Below, one piece after another: positions 1 through 5,477 of a stretch of 8,837 nucleotides of DNA. Origin of the DNA: JBFMAE01 sp040756085. Lineage in GTDB: Bacteria; Desulfobacterota; BSN033; UBA1163. Position 1 is the stretch's first letter. The number at the start of each line of letters is the position of its first letter. The position numbers and the translations under genes were made by a program. The stretch covers positions 1 to 8,837 of the forward strand of contig JBFMAE010000414.1 of assembly GCA_040756085.1 (NCBI GenBank). Direction: 5' to 3'. The notes under the pieces are model-generated. The model saw only the letters and a program-made list of their open reading frames with translations. It did no database searches and had not been told where the DNA came from.

Positions 1-21
1 AAGAAAAGCCCTTACCCAACC

Positions 22-99
22 TGTCATTGCGAGCACTTGAAAGGTGCGTGGCAATCTCACTCAAAAGACCGAGATTGCTTCATTTCATTCGCAATGACA
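22..99. repeat. interspersed palindromic repeat (TGTCATTGCGA type)
   Basis: Outer arms TGTCATTGCGA (22-32) and TCGCAATGACA (89-99) are perfect 11-bp inverted repeats. Inside them GCAATCTC (51-58) pairs with GAGATTGC (71-78), and GCAC (33-36) can pair with GTGC (44-47) as a side hairpin, so the element can fold into a branched, cruciform-like structure. From memory, repeats with these arms and the inner GCAATCTC/GAGATTGC pair are scattered through intergenic DNA of many deltaproteobacterial and some other genomes. The element starts 46 bp downstream of the stop of the leftward NlpC/P60 gene, so its hairpin may also shape the 3' end of that transcript. No transposase accompanies it. Confidence 0.8.
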
Positions 100-144
100 C
101 CTTCTAAATCGGAATTTGGGATGATGCTCAATGGATGGGTTCTT

Positions 145-1572
145 TTAAGGGATTCGTTTTTTAGCTTCTGAGGCAGGTCCAATGAACCGGATGTCTGTGA
201 TGCGGTGAAGTAGCGCTCCATTGGGTCCCGATCTTCCCAGGTTCAAATCGGACACCACCACCCTTCCAATCTTTTCCAGTGTGTCACCCCCTTTTCCCGA
301 TTTCCGGATTCCCCAGATGCTATGGATGACATAATGGTTTCCATGGTGCTTGCCCAGATAGAGCATGATGTGGCCGGGCATCCGGAGAAGGGTAGCCAAC
401 GGCATTGACCGGTCTAAAATCTTTTTCTTTTCCTTTAATGTTTTCCCTTCGACCTCGCCAAGATCTATTCCGACCATTGCTTGGATTTTTGAATTTCGAG
501 GCATGAGAATGCCGAAAGGTGTGAAGATATCCATAATGAATCGGGAACAATCTCTGCCACCGAACATCTCTCCCCAGCCATAGGGCTGGTGAAGCATTTT
601 AAAGGCCTGGCGCGCCAGATTTTCCTGTGTATAGGGAAGAAAACCACGATGGACATCCTCGTTGGCGGGGATGTAACCCTTCCGAAAGGTCAACTGTCCA
701 TCGATTTCCCGAAAGGGTATCTTGATGATATAAAACGGATCAATTGTTCCAGAATGCTGGGGGAGGGTGAGGATAGGGAAGGAGCTTCCCATCTGAGCAA
801 GGAAAACAGTCTGTTGAAGAGGGGGATCACTGAAGACATTGATAAAATTTCCTGTGATGATCAACCGGTCTTTTGCTTCTTCGTAGTGGGCGACCTCATT
901 CTTTTCCTTTGCGATAGCAAGATCAGCGGTACGCACCCATCCACGGATAAAAGAGGTTTGGACATAGGCCCAGATTCTATCTTTGCTGAAGTGGTAGATT
1001 CCAACCGGAGATCCCGGGGGGATAGATGAATGTTGAAAACGGTCGAACTCATAATTGGCAGGGGTGACCATGGAGACTTCATCTGTCGGAAAGACCCGGA
1101 TATCCGTTCGTTTGACGATCAGGCCAAATCGTAATCTGTTTCTCTCATTTAATGATTCCCGGTTCAAATTGTTTCCTAATTCATTCCAGAAGGAGTCTTC
1201 AAGAGGAACTCCATGTTTGCCGTATCGAACCACCGTGGTCTTTCCAAACTCTTCCCAATCCTCTTTAAGGAAAGCGAGGATCTCCTCACTGGACCAATCC
1301 TCTTTCAGGTCTTTCACCCGGCAGAGAAGCAGGTCCGGCTTTTTTAGATTCTCTTCGTTCGTCTTTTGAATTTCCTCGGTTGTTAGTAAGAGACGACCCG
1401 GACTTTGGATCTTTTTTATCCAGAAATCAGGGCTCTCCATACATGGTGTGACATGGGAAAGTAGATTTGAAGCGATGGGAATTCGAGGTGCACCTATAAG
1501 CGCGATGGAAAGAGATAAAATGATAGAAGAAACGATTAGCACGTTCAAGATCGATGGCTTATGCAGTGGCAT
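145..1572 (-). CDS. SH3b-domain NlpC/P60 (C40) cell-wall peptidase
   Basis: This 475-aa protein is a probable peptidoglycan D,L-endopeptidase that cuts stem peptides in the periplasm. Residues 7-27 form one hydrophobic segment, a signal peptide or anchor; there is no clear lipobox. Residues about 40-140 match in layout the N-terminal stabilising domain of this family, about 142-300 hold two SH3b-type domains, and about 315-465 the NlpC/P60 domain. The catalytic Cys is C342 in GGRDCSRF, preceded by the typical PYGWGE motif; the His is H401 in PGHIMLYLG and the third polar residue is probably H417 in VIHS. The order resembles the Desulfovibrio DVU_0896-type enzymes and YkfC-like proteins (family knowledge). 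The ATG at 1572 has no good Shine-Dalgarno sequence, but it is the start that gives a full signal segment. The gene is divergent from the PxxKW gene. Substrate specificity cannot be read from the sequence. Confidence 0.9.
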   Translation of the reverse strand: MPLHKPSILNVLIVSSIILSLSIALIGAPRIPIASNLLSHVTPCMESPDFWIKKIQSPGRLLLTTEEIQKTNEENLKKPDLLLCRVKDLKEDWSSEEILAFLKEDWEEFGKTTVVRYGKHGVPLEDSFWNELGNNLNRESLNERNRLRFGLIVKRTDIRVFPTDEVSMVTPANYEFDRFQHSSIPPGSPVGIYHFSKDRIWAYVQTSFIRGWVRTADLAIAKEKNEVAHYEEAKDRLIITGNFINVFSDPPLQQTVFLAQMGSSFPILTLPQHSGTIDPFYIIKIPFREIDGQLTFRKGYIPANEDVHRGFLPYTQENLARQAFKMLHQPYGWGEMFGGRDCSRFIMDIFTPFGILMPRNSKIQAMVGIDLGEVEGKTLKEKKKILDRSMPLATLLRMPGHIMLYLGKHHGNHYVIHSIWGIRKSGKGGDTLEKIGRVVVSDLNLGRSGPNGALLHRITDIRFIGPASEAKKRIP

Positions 1573-1658
1573 ATACGTCTATAACTTATGAATTTTTTTA
1601 AATAATAACTCAAAAAGGTTCGTAAATCACGAATCCAGAATTTTTTTCAGATTTTTTC

Positions 1659-1687
1659 TTGACAAAAGAAAAAATATATATTAATTT
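1659..1687 (+). promoter_or_regulatory. candidate sigma-70 promoter for the PxxKW gene
   Basis: A perfect -35 TTGACA (1659-1664) is followed after 17 bp by TAATTT (1682-1687) as a modest -10. TATTAA (1679-1684) is an alternative at a short 14-bp spacing. Transcription would start near 1694 and leave a leader of about 147 nt before the ATG at 1841. A 10-bp dyad overlaps the -35, and TTTGGGAT occurs twice (1685-1692 and 1698-1705), 13 bp apart. These are possible binding sites, but no regulator can be named. Confidence 0.5.
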
Positions 1688-1709
1688 GGGATATTATTTT
1701 GGGATCTCA

Positions 1710-1757
1710 TTTGGTGGTTTACCAAAGCGGGTTACCAAAAAGGTAACTCTTTTTTTT
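1710..1757 (+). terminator. leader terminator with a competing upstream hairpin (attenuator-like)
   Basis: Stem 1729-1736 (GGGTTACC) pairs with 1742-1749 (GGTAACTC), including one G-U pair, around an AAAAA loop. Eight T residues follow at 1750-1757, the form of an intrinsic terminator. Just upstream, TTTGGT (1710-1715) pairs with ACCAAA (1721-1726). The same TTTGGT can instead pair with a second ACCAAA at 1734-1739, which includes part of the terminator stem. This gives mutually exclusive folds, as in attenuators. It lies between the candidate promoter and the PxxKW start codon. No ligand-binding fold or leader peptide is recognisable. Confidence 0.5.
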
Positions 1758-1840
1758 GTATGAAATGATAAAACAATAAATACCAATTATTTCCATTATA
1801 TAGAAAAAGATCAAATTATAAAGAAAGGGGGTAGATTGCC

Positions 1841-2128
1841 ATGGTTTGTCAAACCGTCAAAGTAGGAACAGAGTGTATCTTTATGAAAAAGAACGGCTGT
1901 TCCTACAACGGTGGGAGATGTTATTCCATCGTGGAGTCCTGCAAAGGGTGTGATCGGGTGGTTGAATATTCCGCAGTTTCCTATTGTAAAACCTATTGTG
2001 AGCCAAGTATTAAATGGGCAAAAGGAGCCTGCAATTTCGCTACCCACATTAAGAAGGAAGTGAAAGAAGATAACTTCAAATTGAACCCTTTGAAGGCCTC
2101 TAAGCGAAATATGGCCCAAAAGGTTTAG
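1841..2128 (+). CDS. PxxKW family cysteine-rich protein
   Basis: A 95-aa soluble protein with nine cysteines (C3, 12, 20, 27, 34, 37, 49, 53, 64), all in the first two thirds. The pattern includes CKGC (34-37), CKTYC (49-53) and the family signature PSIKW (55-59) shortly before the last Cys. The rest, about 70-95, is Lys-rich and has no Cys. It has no signal peptide or membrane segment, so it probably works in the cytoplasm. The arrangement suggests metal or iron-sulfur binding, but that is inference; the family has no function I know of. The ATG is supported by an AAAGGGGG Shine-Dalgarno at 1824-1831. The gene is monocistronic: a leader with a terminator-like hairpin precedes it and a strong terminator follows. 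Confidence 0.85.
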   Translation: MVCQTVKVGTECIFMKKNGCSYNGGRCYSIVESCKGCDRVVEYSAVSYCKTYCEPSIKWAKGACNFATHIKKEVKEDNFKLNPLKASKRNMAQKV

Positions 2129-2156
2129 TTCACATTGTGTGTTCATGTTGAAAGAG

Positions 2157-2212
2157 AGCCCTTCTTCTCTGTCTTCTATGGATGAGTTGAGGAAGGGCTT
2201 CATTGTTTTTTT
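2157..2212 (+). terminator. intrinsic terminator of the PxxKW gene
   Basis: AGCCCTTCTTC (2157-2167) pairs with GAGGAAGGGCT (2189-2199) over 11 bp with one G-U, around a 21-nt loop. TCATTG and then seven T residues (2206-2212) follow. It begins 28 nt after the PxxKW stop. The T-tract lies inside the last codons of the convergent flippase-like gene, so the two transcripts overlap slightly at their 3' ends. Confidence 0.75.
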
Positions 2213-3153
2213 AGAGTCATCCAACAGACGAAGCTGATCACAGCACAGACGACGAAAACGATAATATGGACGCCAAACCCTGTGGCGATGGCTTTTTCTT
2301 TAGAAAGCCCGACGATCAGAAATCCAGTCGCCCATCCGGCCTCCAAAGTTCCCCAATTTCCAAGTCCGCTGATCGGTAAGGCATTGGTAATGATAGCGAG
2401 TGTAGAACCGAAAACCACTTTTAGGAAAGAGATTTCCAGCCCGAATCCTCTCATAAATACATAAAACATCCAGAAGACCAAGATCCACGACACCAGGCTA
2501 GTCGAGATCACGGAGAAATAAGCCTTTTTAGCCTTGATGGCATAAAAGTCTTCTGCCATCTCATGAATTTTCTTCTGACCCCATTGAAAAGGCTTATAAT
2601 TTTTTCCTGTCCACCGTGATATCTTTTGCAAAATTTTTGAAAAAAACATCAAACAGTTGGTCATGTAAAAGAAGACGAGGAGGATGAGAAGAATCAGGAC
2701 GGCGGCAAATAGAATGATAAAAAATATATTGATTTTAAAAAAGTTTTGAAAACCTATTGAGGAAAATAAAAAAATCATCAGGATGATGAAGAAATCGTAA
2801 ACCCTTGAAGCAATCAGGGAAGCCAATCCCTCGGTCATGCTCAGGCCGCTGATTTTGTTTAAAAGGTAAGGATAGGAAAGCTCTCCTAATTTTGAGGGGA
2901 GAACCATGAGAGAGAGGTTATAAAAGACCGAGATCCTGAAAAGTTCTGAGAGAGGGATGTCCTTTGAGTGGATCAGCCACTTGTATCGAATGGCCCGGAA
3001 GAGAATAGCAAGGAGATAGCCTCCAGATCCCAGAAGGGCCCAGAATGGGTCAATATTTTTTAAAAGCGTATAGAGGTCTTTGAGCGTAATTTGAGTGAAC
3101 AGGACAAAGATAATTCCAATGGTGATGAGGAGGGAAATGAGAAATCGTTTCAA
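2200..3153 (-). CDS. flippase-like / lysylphosphatidylglycerol synthase TM-domain protein
   Basis: A 317-aa integral membrane protein of the LPG-synthase transmembrane / UPF0104 flippase-like family (PF03706 type). Hydrophobic segments lie at about 4-22, 37-54, 119-135, 143-165, 213-235, 243-262 and 293-313. Family landmarks are LPSKLGELSYPYLL (85-98), SRVYD (116-120) and the Gly-rich LPISGLGNWGTLEAG (259-273) before the last helices. It has only the membrane part: the soluble aminoacyl-transfer domain of MprF is absent, so it should not be called a lysyl transferase. Relatives are thought to move or modify lipids or polyprenyl-linked sugars; the substrate here is unknown. The start is TTG at 3153, supported by GGAG at 3162-3165 with an 8-nt gap. 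The neighbours are not functionally linked. Confidence 0.85.
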   Translation of the reverse strand: MKRFLISLLITIGIIFVLFTQITLKDLYTLLKNIDPFWALLGSGGYLLAILFRAIRYKWLIHSKDIPLSELFRISVFYNLSLMVLPSKLGELSYPYLLNKISGLSMTEGLASLIASRVYDFFIILMIFLFSSIGFQNFFKINIFFIILFAAVLILLILLVFFYMTNCLMFFSKILQKISRWTGKNYKPFQWGQKKIHEMAEDFYAIKAKKAYFSVISTSLVSWILVFWMFYVFMRGFGLEISFLKVVFGSTLAIITNALPISGLGNWGTLEAGWATGFLIVGLSKEKAIATGFGVHIIVFVVCAVISFVCWMTLKKQ

Positions 3154-3222
3154 AGATGAGGCTCCAGGATATTAAAAATTTTAGAATGGTTAAGGATTGA
3201 TCTCGACTGGTCTTATCCAGGA

Positions 3223-3251
3223 TTGACGACCATTTTAAAACATGCTAAAAA
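3223..3251 (+). promoter_or_regulatory. probable promoter of the tRNA-Thr gene
   Basis: TTGACG (3223-3228), a 17-bp spacer and TAAAAA (3246-3251), with TG at 3243-3244 giving an extended -10 (TGCTAAAAA). Transcription would begin near 3258, about 25 nt before the mature tRNA. Confidence 0.55.
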
Positions 3252-3282
3252 AAGAAACAACATCCATTTTAACAAGTGACGG

Positions 3283-3357
<75 letters not shown>

Positions 3358-3531
3358 GTGTGAAAGGGTCTTCATTTGTCATTTTTTATTTCAATTCCCT
3401 CCATGTAATATCTTTAATAACATTTCCTTATAAAAATGATATCAACTATTGCCCCTTTGTGCCAAAATCATGTAAGGTGGAACGCATTGTTTAATCATGA
3501 TATAGTGACACCTAAGAAGGATCTTTAAGAG

Positions 3532-3696
3532 ATGATGGCCAAAGTTTCTGAGCAGGAATTTACATCAGCGTTTGAATTGGAACAAGCACTGATTGAAGCC
3601 GCTTCCAGGGGTGAACTTGTCCTCACTGCAACCTCCCGCCTTTCGCGAAGGCTCTTGCACTGTTTCCGTCTGGAAAAGATTCAGGAAAATTTTTAA
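3532..3696 (+). pseudogene. N-terminal remnant resembling a PD-(D/E)XK (AddB-like) nuclease
   Basis: A 54-codon reading frame from the first of two tandem ATG codons to TAA, with AAGAAGG at 3514-3520 as a possible Shine-Dalgarno and a TATAGT -10-like hexamer at 3501-3506. The segment ELVLTATSRLSRRLLHCF (residues 28-45), preceded by an ALIEAA helix, resembles the opening of AddB-like / 'probable DNA repair' PD-(D/E)XK nucleases, which typically read LVLTxNRRLARxLRxxF. Those proteins run to many hundreds of residues. Here the frame stops at once, and no other frame downstream recovers the family's next conserved stretch. I therefore read it as a truncated relic rather than a working small gene. 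The family match is from memory and rests on about 30 residues. A real small orphan protein is the alternative. Confidence 0.4.
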
Positions 3697-3838
3697 GGGA
3701 TCCAGAGCGTAATGGAGAAATCGTAATGTTTTTTGCATCGCCCTGTGAAAAAAATTTGGTTTGATTTACGGTTGTATTTTTGATAGGTTAATTTATGCTC
3801 GCTGGAGGGTGATTTAAATTCTCCATAAGGGTTAAATT

Positions 3839-3868
3839 AAAACCTATTCTTAAAAAGAATGGGTTTTT
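3839..3868 (+). terminator. intrinsic terminator-like hairpin
   Basis: AAAACCTATTCTT (3839-3851) pairs with AAGAATGGGTTTT (3855-3867) over 13 bp with one T-G, around a 3-nt AAA loop. The T residues at 3864-3868 double as stem and T-tract. The stem is AT-rich, so its strength is uncertain. On the + strand it could end transcripts from the tRNA or from the remnant at 3532. The complementary strand also has a short T-run, so it may work both ways. Confidence 0.5.
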
Positions 3869-3966
3869 CGTTTCTCCAAAAATGAATTTTTTGAATGGTA
3901 GCAGGTTATCCGAAAAATGAAAACTGCCCTACTATTTGATCAGGGAACTCAAATGAGTATGGATTG

Positions 3967-4101
3967 TTAACCCTGTTGTTGCATTAAATTTGGCGCTTGG
4001 ATTCATCAAACCCTTACCAATAGAGGAACGATGGTGGAAATTGCCTTTTAATGGTAGTATGCAGTTGATTCAACCGCATCTTTATGCAACAACAGGGTTA
4101 A
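3967..4101. repeat. 18-bp perfect inverted repeat enclosing 99 bp
   Basis: TTAACCCTGTTGTTGCAT at 3967-3984 is exactly inverted at 4084-4101. Both outer ends are TTAA. The right arm ends 14 bp before the DUF456 ATG. The enclosed 99 bp has no coding signal of its own. The structure resembles a very small inverted-repeat element (MITE-like) or a long RNA stem in the DUF456 leader; the sequence alone does not decide. Confidence 0.7.
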
Positions 4102-4115
4102 TCAACAGAAGACTG

Positions 4116-4598
4116 ATGCTTGAGGTCATCGCGATCATTATCGGTTCTATTTTAATCCTTCTCGGTTTGGTAGGGAGTATCCTGCCAGTTCTGCCAGGTC
4201 CACCTATCAGCTTCGTTGGGCTACTTCTGTTAGCCCTGGTCAACGATTTTTCGCCTCCCCTGACCTCGACACTGTTAATGACCTTGGGTATTATTACGGT
4301 CGTTGTTACCGCCGTGGATTATGTCATTCCGTTGTTCGGTGCCAATAGATATGGGGCATCGAAATGGGGGGTCTGGGGCTCTCTGATGGGAATGGCAATA
4401 GGGATATTTTGGTCACCCTTCGGTATGCTTCTTAGTGCTTTTGCCAGAGCGGTGATCGCCGAGTGGTTGGTCCATAAAAAGAAGGGTCAGGCACTCAAAG
4501 CAGGTTGGGGAGTGGTGGTGGGGACGCTGTTGGGGACGATTCTAAAATTAGGAATTTCAGGGATGATGGCTTACTATTTCGTTCGTGCCCTGCTGTAA
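4116..4598 (+). CDS. DUF456 family membrane protein
   Basis: A 160-aa hydrophobic protein with the DUF456 layout. An N-terminal helix (about 3-22) is followed by LPVLPGPP (23-30) and a second helix (about 31-42). A third segment (about 51-72) runs into DYVIPLFGANRYGASKWG (68-85), which is followed by Gly-rich helices (about 86-115). A Lys-rich loop (120-128) and a final helix pair (about 130-158) complete it. It is an inner-membrane protein; the family function is unknown. From the ATG at 4116 the length fits the family's usual size of about 160. Only a weak AGAAG (4107-4111) lies close upstream. In-frame alternatives are ATG at 4059 and TTG at 3990, but they add residues unlike the family. 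It stands alone, with non-coding DNA on both sides. Confidence 0.85.
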   Translation: MLEVIAIIIGSILILLGLVGSILPVLPGPPISFVGLLLLALVNDFSPPLTSTLLMTLGIITVVVTAVDYVIPLFGANRYGASKWGVWGSLMGMAIGIFWSPFGMLLSAFARAVIAEWLVHKKKGQALKAGWGVVVGTLLGTILKLGISGMMAYYFVRALL

Positions 4599-4934
4599 AG
4601 GGAAAAAATCGATCTTCGACCACCCCTCACGAACCACTCCACCTGTCTCCAAAGGAAACGGGAAAAGAAAACGGGAAAAATCTTGACCGTACCTACTGGC
4701 TTTGATAAGGTAAACCTTGATGTTGCATTGAATGGCCAGTCCAGTGCGTTTCCCAATCTTTATAAAGCGGTCCTTCTTCATGTTTTACGGACAGCATTCT
4801 ATATCACCTGTTTTACTCAACTGTCGGGTAAATAAAAGATAGCATAAAGGTGTAAAAGAGAGTCTGTCGTCAGCCTGGATTAGGCAGGGTGACCATTCGT
4901 AAAGGGAGGCAAATAATTTCTTAAAGAGAGCTCG
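4599..4934. other. intergenic region before the GNAT gene
   Basis: No coding frame is credible on either strand. TTGACC (4683-4688) is followed 17 bp later by a poor -10 (TAAGGT, 4706-4711), at best a weak promoter candidate. TTTACT (4812-4817) with AAAGAT (4835-4840) at 17 bp is a second weak candidate nearer the GNAT gene. A strong Shine-Dalgarno-like AGGGAGG sits at 4903-4909, but the next in-frame ATG is 25 nt away. No clear terminator follows the DUF456 gene. Confidence 0.5.
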
Positions 4935-5411
4935 ATGGAAATTCGTTCATTAGCTCAAAAGGATAGGAACAAACTCCATTCCATGCTCCTCAAGACTCGT
5001 TTTTTCAGCTCTGAAGAGATCGATGTGGCTATGGAACTGATCGATATCGTGCTGAAGGATCAGAGTCAGGAGGATTATAGAATCCACTGTATGGTGGATG
5101 ATCAGAACCACCCCGTTGGCTACATCTGTTATGGCCCCACTCCCATGACTCAGGGGACCTTCGACCTTTACTGGATTGTGGTCGATCCCGATTTTCAGGG
5201 GCAGGGGATCGGCTCAAAGCTATTATTTTTTTTAGAGGAAATGGTTAAAGAAGTAAAGGGACGGATGATTCTTGCCGATACCTCTTCTATCGCTCAATAT
5301 GAAAGGACCCAGAAATTTTATATCCAGAACGGTTTTCAAGAAGTGGCGAGGGTTCCCGATTATTATCATCCAGGCAATGATCGGATCACTTTCTGTAAAA
5401 AAAATTTTTAA
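4935..5411 (+). CDS. GNAT family N-acetyltransferase
   Basis: A 158-aa cytoplasmic acyl-CoA-dependent N-acetyltransferase. Motif A is clear: strand FDLYWIVVDPDF (76-87), then the pyrophosphate-binding loop Q88-G89-Q90-G91-I92-G93 and the helix SKLLFFLEEM. Motif B lies at about 121-144, with the typical FYIQNGFQEV (138-147 region) after a Tyr-rich helix. The C-terminal DYYHPGNDRITFCK recalls a GNAT subgroup ending in DYYxPGDDR. The acceptor substrate cannot be told. The ATG at 4935 has only a purine-rich AAAGAGAG (4923-4930) close by. The gene converges on the PBP gene with a 66-bp gap that holds no evident terminator. Confidence 0.9.
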   Translation: MEIRSLAQKDRNKLHSMLLKTRFFSSEEIDVAMELIDIVLKDQSQEDYRIHCMVDDQNHPVGYICYGPTPMTQGTFDLYWIVVDPDFQGQGIGSKLLFFLEEMVKEVKGRMILADTSSIAQYERTQKFYIQNGFQEVARVPDYYHPGNDRITFCKKNF

Positions 5412-5477
5412 GACATACATATATCCCTTCGATTTCAAATAAGAGGCGGCGACATTCCTCCTGTGATGAGCAATTCA

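Larger units (their letters stand above)
3697..4115. other. gene-free stretch between the nuclease remnant and the DUF456 gene
   Basis: I see no convincing coding frame on either strand. The stretch holds several dyads: TGGAG/CTCCA (3803-3807 with 3821-3825), the terminator-like hairpin at 3839-3868, ATTTGA/TCAAAT (3934-3939 with 3949-3954) and the 18-bp inverted repeat at 3967-4101. A leftward extension of the DUF456 frame (TTG at 3990, or ATG at 4059) is open but unlike the family and lies inside the inverted repeat. The density of dyads and the gene remnant on its left suggest decayed mobile or repeat DNA, but no transposase sequence is recognisable. Confidence 0.6.

Noticed and set aside
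589..1029. 146-codon rightward frame inside the NlpC/P60 gene
   Set aside because: It lies fully antisense to a gene with clear catalytic motifs and has no domain signal.
1811..2224. 137-codon leftward frame opposite the PxxKW gene
   Set aside because: It is antisense to a recognised Cys-rich gene with its own Shine-Dalgarno and terminator; it has no family resemblance.
3721..3868. Riboswitch ending in the 3839-3868 terminator
   Set aside because: No known aptamer core motif is recognisable and no gene follows closely under its control.
3990..4115. 42-residue N-terminal extension of the DUF456 protein from TTG 3990
   Set aside because: The extension is not hydrophobic like the family, lies inside the inverted repeat, and ATG 4116 already gives the usual family length.
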